DNA from: Geminicoccus sp.
Lineage (GTDB): Bacteria > Pseudomonadota > Alphaproteobacteria > UBA7985
Reading direction: 5' to 3'
NCBI GenBank assembly: GCA_002705565.1
Contig: PAHJ01000020.1
Location: 1-47,022 of the forward strand
DNA: 47,022 bases
The position numbers and the translations under genes were made by a program. Under the pieces are notes generated by a model that did no database searches, was not told the origin of the DNA, and saw nothing but the letters and a program-made list of their open reading frames with translations. This document shows positions 38,922 to 46,930 of this stretch, one piece after another (position 1 is the first letter of the stretch; each line of letters opens with the position of its first letter).

Positions 38922-40943
38922 ATGAGCACTCAAGCGCGCGCAGCAGAAAAGCCAACCGATACGGATGCCGCCAAAGATGCTGCCGGAGGTGCACAGGACA
39001 CGGTCCTGATTGCGGTTCGTAAACTGACCGAGCGGGCGAAAGCCAACGGCTCGGTGACCTACGACGACATAAACGAATTTCTGCCTGAAGATCAGGTGAG
39101 CAGCGACCAGATCGAAGACGTGATGGCACAGCTCTCCGAAGCCGGTGTGACCGTGACCGAGAGCGAGAACGCGGACACCGAAAAAGAAGAAACCACCGAC
39201 GTCGCCAACCCGACCGGTAACATCAAGGACGATGATGTCGGTCGTACCGATGACCCGGTTCGCATGTACCTGCGCGAAATGGGGTCGGTAGAACTGCTAT
39301 CGCGCGAAGGCGAGATCGCCATTGCCAAGCGGATCGAAGCAGGCCGCGAAGATATGATCGCGGGTATTTGCGAATCTCCGCTGACCTTCTCTGCGCTCAT
39401 GTCCTGGCGCCAGTCCCTGCAAGAGAACGTGGTTCTGCTGCGCGACGTGATTGACCTCGACGCCACCTATGCCGCGTACATGCGGTCCATTGCCGGTGAC
39501 GACGAAGACGCCAATGACCCCTCGCTGGATGTCTCCGCTGCGGAGAGTCTGCAGGAGGGCGAGGAAGAGGACGAAGACGAAGAAGAAGAAGAAGAAGGTG
39601 AGTCCACTGAGGGCAAAGAGGGCGAAGAGGGTGCCGCCGCTTCCTCGGACGACGATGATGATGATGACGAAGACAACAGCGTTTCTCTTTCCGCCATGGA
39701 AGGCATCTTGCGTGAAGATGTGATGGAAGCGCTGGACGTCATTGCAGGCGCTTACGGCGGCCTGCACAAGGTCCAGAAGGACCGGATGACCCTGCTTCAA
39801 ACCGGGGAAGAGGTTCCACAGGAAATCGAAGCCGCTTACGAGGAAGGCCGCGATACAGTCATTCGCGCCATGAAGCTGGTTCGTCTGAACAACAACCTGA
39901 TCGACCAGCTGGTTGACCAGATGAAGTCGATCAACAAAGCGATTATCAGCCACGAAACCAAGCTGATGAAGCTCTCTGACCGCTGCAAGATCCCGCGTGA
40001 GGAGTTCATCAACGAATATTTCGAAAACGAAATCGACCCGAGCTGGCTGGAGCGCATGGCCGAAGTCGATACGGCTTGGAAAATGCTTTTCGACCGCTAT
40101 GGCTCCATGGCCAAAGAAATCCGCGAAGACATCGCCGACATCATCCATCAGGTTGATCTGCCTGTCAGCGAGTTCAAGCGTATCGTTGAGAAGGTCCAGA
40201 AGGGCGAGCGCGATTCCAACCGCGCCAAGGCTGAGATGATTGAGGCCAACTTGCGCCTGGTGATCTCTATCGCCAAGAAATACACCAACCGCGGCCTGCA
40301 GTTCCTCGACCTCATCCAAGAAGGCAATATCGGCCTGATGAAGGCCGTGGACAAATTCGAATACCGGCGCGGTTACAAGTTCTCGACCTATGCCACATGG
40401 TGGATCCGACAGGCCATCACGCGTTCGATCGCAGATCAGGCGCGGACCATTCGTATCCCGGTGCATATGATCGAGACGATCAACAAGCTGGTCCGGACGG
40501 GTCGTCAGATGCTGCACGAAATCGGCCGCGAAGCGACGCCGGAGGAGCTGGCTGGGCGCCTTGGCATGCCGCTGGAAAAGGTGCGCAAGGTGATGAAAAT
40601 CGCCAAGGAGCCGATCTCGCTAGAAACGCCCATTGGCGATGAGGAAGATTCGCACCTGGGTGACTTCATCAAGGACGAGAACGCGATCATTCCGGTGGAA
40701 GCGGCGATCAACAACAATCTGCGGGAATCAACCACGCGGGTTCTGTCGTCCCTGACACCGCGCGAAGAACGCGTGCTGCGCATGCGCTTTGGTATTGGCA
40801 TGAACACCGATCATACTCTTGAAGAGGTCGGGCAGCAGTTCTCCGTAACCCGTGAGCGAATTCGTCAGATTGAGGCTAAGGCCCTGCGCAAGCTCAAACA
40901 TCCGTCCCGCTCCCGCAAACTGCGGTCCTTCCTGGACCACTAG
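38922..40943 (+). CDS. rpoD: RNA polymerase primary sigma factor (sigma-70/RpoD)
   Basis: This is the housekeeping promoter-recognition subunit. Region 1.1 occupies the N-terminus and region 1.2 is [22 protein letters not shown]. Region 2 has [27 protein letters not shown] and [18 protein letters not shown], and region 4 has the [29 protein letters not shown] helix-turn-helix. The non-conserved region between 1.2 and 2.1 carries a long acidic run (about residues 208-248: mostly Glu, then eight Asp/Glu) encoded by GAAGAA and GATGAT repeats. The 673 residues are typical of alphaproteobacteria. AGG lies just before the ATG. It follows dnaG by 109 bases and may also have a promoter of its own there. 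Confidence 0.98.
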   Translation: MSTQARAAEKPTDTDAAKDAAGGAQDTVLIAVRKLTERAKANGSVTYDDINEFLPEDQVSSDQIEDVMAQLSEAGVTVTESENADTEKEETTDVANPTGNIKDDDVGRTDDPVRMYLREMGSVELLSREGEIAIAKRIEAGREDMIAGICESPLTFSALMSWRQSLQENVVLLRDVIDLDATYAAYMRSIAGDDEDANDPSLDVSAAESLQEGEEEDEDEEEEEEGESTEGKEGEEGAAASSDDDDDDDEDNSVSLSAMEGILREDVMEALDVIAGAYGGLHKVQKDRMTLLQTGEEVPQEIEAAYEEGRDTVIRAMKLVRLNNNLIDQLVDQMKSINKAIISHETKLMKLSDRCKIPREEFINEYFENEIDPSWLERMAEVDTAWKMLFDRYGSMAKEIREDIADIIHQVDLPVSEFKRIVEKVQKGERDSNRAKAEMIEANLRLVISIAKKYTNRGLQFLDLIQEGNIGLMKAVDKFEYRRGYKFSTYATWWIRQAITRSIADQARTIRIPVHMIETINKLVRTGRQMLHEIGREATPEELAGRLGMPLEKVRKVMKIAKEPISLETPIGDEEDSHLGDFIKDENAIIPVEAAINNNLRESTTRVLSSLTPREERVLRMRFGIGMNTDHTLEEVGQQFSVTRERIRQIEAKALRKLKHPSRSRKLRSFLDH

Positions 40944-40958
40944 GCCCGTGCGGGCCTA
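40941..40958. repeat. Short palindrome at the rpoD stop codon
   Basis: TAGGCCCG (40941-40948) and CGGGCCTA (40951-40958) are exact mirror arms with a two-base centre, starting at the rpoD stop. It could form a small GC-rich hairpin in the rpoD mRNA 3' end. No T run follows, so read-through into the next gene is likely. Confidence 0.5.
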
Positions 40959-40988
40959 AACGGACCGGCACGGCAGGGTCGCGCGCTC

Positions 40989-41816
40989 ATGTACGCCCTC
41001 GCAACAGCAGTGCACTGGTTGCTCGACCCGATTCATGTCCTGCTGGCGCTGTTTCTGCTAGGCGCGCTGATTCGACTGGTGAATCGGGGAATCCATGCCT
41101 GGTCTGGTAAGGCGCTTCAGTTTTTGGTCCTGGGTGCGGTTTTGGCCCTGTTTTTCCTGCCGCTGGGTTCGCGCATGCTGGAACCCTTGGAAGATCGTTT
41201 CCCGGCCTATCGCTTGCAATCTGAAGCCGGGCGCCTGGATGGCGTCATCGTCTTGGGCGGGGCTGTCGATTTGCGTGCGTCCATGAACAGCGCCGGACTG
41301 CTTCAAGTGGGCAGTGCCAGCGACCGGGTTCTGACTGCGGTCGAAGTGCTGAACCAGAGTAACCTTGATCTTTATCTCACCGGTGGTGATGGCGCTTTGA
41401 CGCGCCGGGTGGAGATTGGGGAGGCGGCCTTGGTTGCGGAATGGTTGGATCAGCAGGGCTTTGAGTCCGCACGGATCAAGATTGAAAGCCAATCCCGCAA
41501 CACCGCAGAACACCCCCTGGCTCTGCTCGCCGCCTTTCCTGAGCTCGAAAGCGGTCTCTATGGTCTGGTCACTTCGGCCTTCCATATGCCGCGAGCCGTT
41601 GGCGTGTTCGAAAAAAGCGGCATCAAGGTTGTGCCAATTCCAGTGGATTACCGTTCTGATCGCGGACGTGCTATTGTTTTTGGTCAGGGGATCGTTGAAT
41701 GGGAGCGGTTTGCACTGGCAGCGAGGGAGTGGGGCGGTCTATTCTTCTACTTCGCGCTTGGGCGAACGGATCAGGTTTTTCCGAGCCCGGCTTCATCCCG
41801 TTCCGCAGGACTGTAA
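40989..41816 (+). CDS. DUF218 (YdcF/ElyC-like) membrane protein
   Basis: This is a 275-residue inner-membrane protein with two N-terminal hydrophobic helices (about 13-30 and 42-62) and a soluble, probably periplasmic DUF218 domain. Family signatures are DGVIVLGGAVD (about 83-93), LYLTGGDGA (about 129-137), ESQSRNTAEHPLALLA and LVTSAFHMPRAVGVFEKSG. In E. coli ElyC of this family affects peptidoglycan precursor or enterobacterial common antigen metabolism, but the enzymatic reaction is not known and transfer to this gene is tentative. It lies 45 bases after rpoD on the same strand and 15 bases before the MscS gene. Confidence 0.88.
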   Translation: MYALATAVHWLLDPIHVLLALFLLGALIRLVNRGIHAWSGKALQFLVLGAVLALFFLPLGSRMLEPLEDRFPAYRLQSEAGRLDGVIVLGGAVDLRASMNSAGLLQVGSASDRVLTAVEVLNQSNLDLYLTGGDGALTRRVEIGEAALVAEWLDQQGFESARIKIESQSRNTAEHPLALLAAFPELESGLYGLVTSAFHMPRAVGVFEKSGIKVVPIPVDYRSDRGRAIVFGQGIVEWERFALAAREWGGLFFYFALGRTDQVFPSPASSRSAGL

Positions 41817-41831
41817 AGAGGCGACACCGTC

Positions 41832-42680
41832 ATGGACTGGCTCAATCTATCCCTTATCATCGACGCTGTGCTGGGTCAGAGCGATAATCAGATCCTCAAT
41901 TTACTGCTGCCCATCGGGGTGAAAGTGGTCGGTGCCGGGGTGGTGTTGATCGTTGGTTGGATCTTCGCGGCCTGGTTCTCGGGTATCGTAGACAAGTTCC
42001 TCGCCCAGCGTACGCTGCTCGACGCCACCGTCGAAAAGGTGTTGGTCCAGATCCTTCGTTTTGCGATCCTGATCGTCACCATTCTGCTCGCCCTGCAAAT
42101 GTTTGGCGTTCAGACGGCCACCATCCTGGCGCTGCTCAGCGGTGTTGCGCTCGCCATAGGCCTGGCCGTTCAGGGCACGCTTTCCAACGTAGCGGCCGGC
42201 GTGATGTTGCTGGTGCTGCGGCCGCTCAAGGTCGGCGAATGGGTTGCTGCGGGCGGTTCGAGCGGCTCTGTCAGCCGCGTTGGCCTGTTCCGAACCGACT
42301 TGATCACGCTGGGCAATGTGCTGGTCTCCGTGCCGAATACGGCGATGTTCGAAGGGTCGATCCAGAACTACACCCGCCTGGGCCGTCGCCGGATGACGGC
42401 GGTGGTTGGTGTGGCCTATGACACGGACCTTGATCAGGCGATGGAGGTTCTGCGCGGTGTCATTTCGGCCAACAAGGCCTGGGACACAGATCCGGCACCC
42501 TACGTCTACGTTTCCAACCTTGGCGACTTTTCGGTTGATCTGTCAGTGTGGGCCTGGGCCGATGGCAAGATGTACTGGGATGCACAGGCCGCCTTCCGCC
42601 TGGAAGCCAAGAAGGCGCTCGATGCCGCCGGGATCGAAATCCCCTATCCACACCAAGTCGAAATTCACAAAGCAGGTTAA
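41832..42680 (+). CDS. MscS-family mechanosensitive channel
   Basis: This small-conductance channel opens when membrane tension rises on hypo-osmotic shock. The 282 residues give three transmembrane helices (about 25-50, 72-92 and 96-118), the last being the pore-lining TM3 with an Ala/Gly-rich pattern (LALLSGVALAIGLAVQGTLSNVAAGVMLLVLRPLKVGEWV). The beta domain (SVPNTAMFEGSIQNYTRLGRRR) and C-terminal domain follow. It matches the minimal E. coli MscS size. It is probably co-transcribed with the DUF218 gene just before it. A tRNA gene starts 57 bases after its stop. Confidence 0.95.
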   Translation: MDWLNLSLIIDAVLGQSDNQILNLLLPIGVKVVGAGVVLIVGWIFAAWFSGIVDKFLAQRTLLDATVEKVLVQILRFAILIVTILLALQMFGVQTATILALLSGVALAIGLAVQGTLSNVAAGVMLLVLRPLKVGEWVAAGGSSGSVSRVGLFRTDLITLGNVLVSVPNTAMFEGSIQNYTRLGRRRMTAVVGVAYDTDLDQAMEVLRGVISANKAWDTDPAPYVYVSNLGDFSVDLSVWAWADGKMYWDAQAAFRLEAKKALDAAGIEIPYPHQVEIHKAG

Positions 42681-42736
42681 TCCAAAGTCGCTTTGCCAGT
42701 GTTGGCTTCGGGTGCTATCAGCCAAGGACTTTGTGG

Positions 42737-42812
42737 GGGCCCGTAGTTCAGCGGTTAGAACCCTCGGCTCATAACCGAGTTGTCGCAGGTTCGAATCCTG
42801 CCGGGCCCACCA
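42737..42812 (+). tRNA. tRNA with CAT anticodon, probably tRNA-Ile2 (lysidine)
   Basis: This is a complete 76-base cloverleaf with encoded CCA. The acceptor stem is GGGCCCG/CGGGCCC with discriminator A, the D stem GTTC/GAAC, the anticodon stem CTCGG/CCGAG around CTCATAA (anticodon CAT at 42770-42772) and the T stem GCAGG/CCTGC. The C-G pairs at positions 4-69 and 5-68 are the determinants used by TilS, which converts CAT to the lysidine form reading AUA. Elongator tRNA-Met differs there. I therefore favour Ile2, but an elongator Met tRNA is not excluded. Confidence 0.9.
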
Positions 42813-43047
42813 TCATGACCTTTCTTCGAGCCAGGTAAGAAGACCTCTTTCGCCACGCGAACAGGCTACGTCGCGATGGATAGATTCAGTCGATGGTGAA
42901 CCCCTAATATCCGCGCCCCAGACATGGGGAAAATTCTTAAAAAGCGCAAGTTAACTGCGAAATCAACTGAAATACGCTCGAAATTTAGTGTGACAATCCT
43001 TTGGCTATAAGAGCTTCCAATGTCATTGATTTGAAGGGGAAGCACCC

Positions 43048-43566
43048 ATGTTCACGTCCATCATCGCACTCCGCCGCCAGGTTCAAAGTCTGGCCGTCTT
43101 GCTCATAGTTATTGGCGCGCTTGCAGCGCCTTCCGCATCAACCGCTGAGAGCAAACCCTATTTTCCTTTGTTGCCGATCCATCCGCTGTTTGGCACCTGG
43201 TGGGCAGAAACGCTTTACGACCAGCAGGGTGAAGCCATCTGGCGTGGTGGGGAGAGTGACGATGCCGTTTTGATGCGCGTCAACCTTACTGGCGGCTACA
43301 GTTCCCGCATGGACTGCAATATAATCGCCGGGGAGTTCCAGAAAGCTGGCGAAGACGGTTCGATTTCGATTTCACCCAAGGGGTCGATGGTGACTTTGAT
43401 GGGATGCTTTGGTGACTATCCGCCGACCATCGCTTTCAGCGAGATTGCCCGGTTTGAACGCGAAGGGATGAAGCTTCGCCTGTACGATAAAAACGACGTG
43501 CCAATCGCGGTATTTTGCAATGTCGTTGCCTTGAAATCGGCCCTCGACGTCATCGTTGATTCTTGA
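43048..43566 (+). CDS. Exported META/HslJ-like protein
   Basis: This is a 172-residue exported protein of uncertain function. A signal peptide (about residues 14-33, LAVLLIVIGALAAPSASTAE) is followed by a beta-rich domain. The order of features, LFGTWWAE, then MDCNIIAGEFQKAGEDGSISISPKGSMVTLMGCFG, then IARFEREGMKLRLYD, resembles the META domain found in HslJ and related envelope proteins. The two cysteines (CNIIAG and GCFG) could form a disulfide. GAAGGGGAAG lies before the ATG. It has a 235-base gap upstream, after the tRNA, in which I see no gene. The domain call is by eye. Confidence 0.72.
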   Translation: MFTSIIALRRQVQSLAVLLIVIGALAAPSASTAESKPYFPLLPIHPLFGTWWAETLYDQQGEAIWRGGESDDAVLMRVNLTGGYSSRMDCNIIAGEFQKAGEDGSISISPKGSMVTLMGCFGDYPPTIAFSEIARFEREGMKLRLYDKNDVPIAVFCNVVALKSALDVIVDS

Positions 43567-43582
43567 GGAGATTGGCTGGTCT

Positions 43583-43612
43583 CGGGCGCTCGTGTCACGC
43601 CCGTTTGCTTTT
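43583..43612 (+). terminator. Possible weak terminator after the META-like gene
   Basis: CGGGCG (43583-43588) pairs with CGCCCG (43598-43603) across a nine-base loop, followed by TTTGCTTTT. The stem is short, so termination would be partial. Confidence 0.4.
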
Positions 43613-43681
43613 GCCCCTCTGCAAGTCAAGCCGTGGCTGCTAGCCTGTAATCGACTTGATTATCAGAAAGGGGCAGGGCCC

Positions 43682-44698
43682 ATGATCTCAGCTGCGCAAT
43701 GGTTCCGGCAGGCCGAGCCACTGGTGTACGCAACCCGCGCAGACGGCATCGAAACGGTTCAGGGTGGACACTTCGTGGTCGTGGACGCGGAACACGGCGG
43801 CGTGGTCGATAGCGCGGGCCTTCCTGAATTGCCCGCTTACCCTCGCTCGTCTGCAAAGTTGGTGCAGGCCTTGCCGCTGGTCGAAAGCGGGGCTGCTGAT
43901 GCCTTTACGCTGTCGACCCAGCACCTCGCTCTGTCCTGTGCTTCGCATTTTGGCGAACCCGGTCACGACGAGTTGGTGCGGGACTGGCTCGAAATAATTG
44001 GCTGTACACCGGATGATCTGGCCTGCGGCCCTGACTTTCCAGCGCACCCTGATGCACGGATCGCCATGATCAGCAGCGGCGCAGACCGCTCGACCACCAT
44101 CCATAATTGCAGTGGCAAGCATTCGGGCTTTCTGACGCTCTGCCGACACAAGGGTTGGGCAACAGCCGGTTACAGCGATCCTGATCACCCCAGCCAGAAA
44201 CTCTACGCGCGCAATCTGCTGGCTTTGAGCGGTGCGGCGGAGGCCGATGTAATCTGGGGGGTTGATGGCTGCACTCTGCCGACCCCCGCCCTGCCTATGA
44301 TCGATATGGCGCGGGCCATGGCATCATATAGCCAGCCTCATACCGGAACGGCGCGAGGTCAGGCGCAGACGCGGTTGTTGGACGCGATTGGCGCCCGTCC
44401 CTGGTACATCGCCGGAACCGACCACTTCAGCGTTGCCCTGGCGGCCCAAACTGGAGGCCGCATCATCGCTAAGGGCGGTGCAGACGGCTACTATATTGCC
44501 GTGATCCGGGACAAGGGTTGGGGGCTGACGCTGAAGATGCTCGACGGGATATCTGATGTTCAGGATGCTGCGCTTTATGCTGTGTTGCTGCGTCTGGGAC
44601 TGCTGAGCGAGGATGAGCAGAACGCTCTCTCGCCCATTGCTCTAAAGCCCATTCATAATAGCCGCGGAGACGTGGTCGGACAGCGTTGGGTGGTTTGA
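43682..44698 (+). CDS. L-asparaginase, Rhizobium etli type (class 3)
   Basis: The enzyme hydrolyses asparagine to aspartate and ammonia. It belongs to the family of R. etli AnsA/ReAV, unrelated to the E. coli type I/II enzymes. The known active-site residues can be matched: the SxxK pair in PRSSAKL (about Ser56 and Lys59), Cys143 and Lys146 in HNCSGKHSG, and Asp195 and Cys197 in WGVDGCTLPTP, the last group forming the zinc site in ReAV. From the ATG at 43682, which has AAAGGGGCAGGG before it, the protein has 338 residues. An earlier in-frame start at 43556 would overlap the previous gene and adds unrelated residues. Confidence 0.93.
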   Translation: MISAAQWFRQAEPLVYATRADGIETVQGGHFVVVDAEHGGVVDSAGLPELPAYPRSSAKLVQALPLVESGAADAFTLSTQHLALSCASHFGEPGHDELVRDWLEIIGCTPDDLACGPDFPAHPDARIAMISSGADRSTTIHNCSGKHSGFLTLCRHKGWATAGYSDPDHPSQKLYARNLLALSGAAEADVIWGVDGCTLPTPALPMIDMARAMASYSQPHTGTARGQAQTRLLDAIGARPWYIAGTDHFSVALAAQTGGRIIAKGGADGYYIAVIRDKGWGLTLKMLDGISDVQDAALYAVLLRLGLLSEDEQNALSPIALKPIHNSRGDVVGQRWVV

Positions 44699-44720
44699 CC
44701 TGTCCATCGGCCCGTGTCCG

Positions 44721-45392
44721 CTAAAAAGGGTAGGGTGCCTGAAAGCGCAGTATGCGTCTGTCGTCTTCGGGGTGAACGAGCTGCAGATCGCGTGCGTGCA
44801 ACAACAGCCGCTCGGCTGCGTCCGCGCCGTCTGGGCTGGCGTAAAAGCGATCACCAAAGATCGGGTGTCCGATCTCCGCGAGATGAACCCGTAGCTGATG
44901 GGACCGGCCCGTGAGTGGACGCAGGCGGACACGCGTGCCCACGCGGCCGCCAACTTGTGCGGGTTCCAGCGCCTGCCAAGCCGTTTGTGACGGCTTACCC
45001 TGAGAGTGGTCCACAATCTGTCGTGGTCGGTTCGGCCAGTCGCAAATCAGCGGCAGATCAATCAGTCCCTGACCATCCGCCGGAACCCCTTCGACCACGG
45101 CTTCGTAAAGCTTTTCGACGCGCCGTTCCTGAAACTGTCGGGATAGCTTCCGGTTCGCGTCGCGTGTTTTGGCGATGACGATCACACCCGAGGTCGCCAG
45201 ATCCAACCGATGTACCACCATTGCCTGAGGGTGCAGCGCAAGCACGCGGGTGTAAAGGCTGTCCCGGTGCTCGGCAAGGCGCCCAGGCACGCTGAGCAAG
45301 CCAGCAGGCTTGTCGAGCGCCAGTAGGCAGGCGTCTTCATACAGGATCGGCAAGGGGCCAGGCGGCGGAGGGTTATAGATAAACGGTTCCAT
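44721..45392 (-). CDS. RluA-family RNA pseudouridine synthase
   Basis: The enzyme isomerises uridine to pseudouridine in rRNA and/or tRNA. The catalytic aspartate is in HRLDLATSGV (about Asp64), and the family motifs LDKPAGLLSVPG and PLTGRSHQLRVHLAEIGHPIFGDRFY are present. There is no S4 domain. At 223 residues it resembles E. coli RluA (23S U746 and tRNA U32) more than RluC or RluD, so dual rRNA/tRNA specificity is possible. I chose the ATG at 45392, which has AGGAGG very close (two bases), over an upstream TTG at 45434 without a ribosome site. It converges with the asparaginase gene, 22 bases apart. Confidence 0.92.
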   Translation of the reverse strand: MEPFIYNPPPPGPLPILYEDACLLALDKPAGLLSVPGRLAEHRDSLYTRVLALHPQAMVVHRLDLATSGVIVIAKTRDANRKLSRQFQERRVEKLYEAVVEGVPADGQGLIDLPLICDWPNRPRQIVDHSQGKPSQTAWQALEPAQVGGRVGTRVRLRPLTGRSHQLRVHLAEIGHPIFGDRFYASPDGADAAERLLLHARDLQLVHPEDDRRILRFQAPYPF

Positions 45393-45434
45393 CGCCTCCT
45401 GCTTCCCGCAACCGGCGATGGAGGTCAATGACAA

Positions 45435-45525
45435 GGCGACCCAAGGGAATATTTATCTTTGGTTAAGCCCTTAGTACTGCAAACCCCAACTTAGTGCCTT
45501 TTGCGGACCAGAGAGAGGGGGTTTA
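45435..45525. other. Start of the 333-base gap between the RluA-type gene and the 163-aa gene
   Basis: Within this gap, which is AT-richer than its surroundings, I see a probable 49-residue gene (45526-45675) and a promoter-like pair (45706-45735), both listed separately. This first part holds nothing recognisable beyond the upstream region of the RluA-type gene. Confidence 0.4.
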
Positions 45526-45675
45526 GTGCGATCACTTGACTGGTATTTTCTCACCGGCATCGTGGCCAGAACGTGGTCAGACGCACGAACTTACCGTCGT
45601 ATGCCAGATATTGAACAGATCTATCAGGCCGATCAGCGCTTTCATCAGATAATCACACTAATGATCAAAAGCTAA
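45526..45675 (+). CDS. Possible small protein, 49 residues
   Basis: A GTG start at 45526 opens 49 codons to TAA at 45673. GAGAGAGGGGG lies directly before, giving a good ribosome site with about seven bases of spacing. The product is rich in Arg, Tyr, Trp and Ile (start MRSLDWYFLTGIVARTW, later RRMPDIEQIYQADQRFHQ), without a transmembrane helix or lipobox. I do not recognise a family. It is too short for coding statistics by eye. The ribosome site and balanced composition favour a real gene, but a chance ORF remains possible. Confidence 0.42.
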   Translation: MRSLDWYFLTGIVARTWSDARTYRRMPDIEQIYQADQRFHQIITLMIKS

Positions 45676-45705
45676 TAAAAAACGGCAAAATTTAATTGCA
45701 AATGG

Positions 45706-45735
45706 TTGACAGTCTAAAAGCATTAGGAGTATGAG
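45706..45735 (+). promoter_or_regulatory. Candidate sigma-70 promoter of the 163-aa gene
   Basis: A perfect -35 hexamer TTGACA (45706-45711) is followed after 18 bases by TATGAG (45730-45735), a four-of-six match to the -10 box. It ends 33 bases before the ATG at 45768, in AT-rich DNA. Confidence 0.5.
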
Positions 45736-45767
45736 CGAACTATATTTCGCTTTTTGGGAGACAATAA

Positions 45768-46259
45768 ATGGAAAACTGCTCGCTGAAGATGGAACGCGAT
45801 CAAATCCGCGTGGAATTTCAGGGCTCTGAATCTTTTGTCGTAGAACACCTTATTCCCGTTCTGTCGAAAATCGACTGGAACGAGAAAGTTTCGGATTCAA
45901 GCAGCACCTTTGACCGCAATCTCTCGATCCGTACCACTCATGCGATTTGCATGCGCCTGGGCCACAAATCGGGCGCGGATCTGTTCCTGTCTGCGGCGGC
46001 CAAGCTATCGCTCATCGACGGTGTGACCCGGTTCAGCCGCAACCAGCTGCATCATGAGGCGAAGTCGGCCCGCGACATCTACAAGCGCAGCACCCACGGC
46101 AACAACGCCTCCGCCTATATCCGCAGCTTGCGTGATAATGGCCGGTTGATTGTGGTTGAAGACGACATGTACGAGCTGTCCGAAAACGCCCGCGCAGATC
46201 TGGAAGTTCGGCTGTTTGAAGCTGGGTCCGTAGAGATGGCGATGCAGGCCGTCGCCTAA
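45768..46259 (+). CDS. Hypothetical protein, possible winged-helix domain
   Basis: I do not recognise a family for this 163-residue cytoplasmic protein. The first 40 residues look like a beta-hairpin/helix unit (MERDQIRVEFQGSESFVVEHLIPVLSKI). The middle is helical (TTHAICMRLGHKSGADLFLSAAAKLSLI). The last part reads like a winged helix: FSRNQLHHEAKSA, STHGNNASAYIRSLRDNGRLIVVEDDMYELSENAR. GGGAG lies eight bases before the ATG, and a TTGACA promoter lies upstream. It has no signal peptide or membrane helix. It stands alone next to an rRNA operon, and a regulatory DNA-binding role is only a guess. Confidence 0.72.
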   Translation: MENCSLKMERDQIRVEFQGSESFVVEHLIPVLSKIDWNEKVSDSSSTFDRNLSIRTTHAICMRLGHKSGADLFLSAAAKLSLIDGVTRFSRNQLHHEAKSARDIYKRSTHGNNASAYIRSLRDNGRLIVVEDDMYELSENARADLEVRLFEAGSVEMAMQAVA

Positions 46260-46755
46260 ACCCCTGCGTCCGAGCCTCAGCACGGCTCGCTTAGCCGCCA
46301 TTTGGTGTTGGGGGCGGAGTACATACCGCCGTGAATTGACCGTGTGACGTCTATCTTTCTTTGAGCGTGTCCGGTGAAACCCATTAGGTTTTCAGTTTCG
46401 GTCATCGGCGGGCTCTTAACGTCCGCTTGCCTCGCGTCACCCAACCACAATCTAAAAACTGTTGAGCAATCCGAGGCTGTCGTTATCGAGTCAGTGGATG
46501 TTGCAGACTGAGGGGGAGAGGGCTGATTTGGCGTGCCGGTCTCTCATCCAGGAAATGGTCAAGGCGACGACCCGAGCGTCTATCTGGATAATGCACTGAA
46601 GCATGGGTGTACCAGCACGGCCATTTCCAGCACTGGCATTTCCAACGACGATCCATCAGCGACCAAGGCGCCGATCAGCGAAGGCCATATAAAGCTGGCA
46701 AAGGACGCAGCTGACCCGTGATACGCTGCTAACACTCAAACTTTGTCTAGGAAAT
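46260..46755. other. 496-base region between the 163-aa gene and tRNA-fMet
   Basis: This stretch holds two doubtful mini-ORFs, both in the same plus-strand frame. The first (46374-46511, GTG start, 45 residues) begins with a basic, hydrophobic segment ending LLTSAC, like a short lipoprotein signal, but has no ribosome site. The second (46533-46721, GTG start, 62 residues, hydrophilic) has GGGGGAGAGGG ahead. Two in-frame TGA codons (46509-46511 and 46524-46526) separate them. They may be two small genes, one decayed lipoprotein gene, or chance. Nothing else is seen. Confidence 0.35.
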
Positions 46756-46832
<77 letters not shown>

Positions 46833-46930
46833 TCAAAGGGAGTGTTAGTCGCGGTACGGCACGATAAAGGTTTGTGCTGTACGGGGACGTATGAAGAACG
46901 GCGTTGAGGTCAAGGTTATATAGAAGAACT

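Noticed and set aside
39297-40517. A 406-codon open frame antisense to rpoD
   Set aside because: It mirrors the sigma factor codons; the run of Phe/Ile/Val opposite the acidic repeat gives it away as a shadow.
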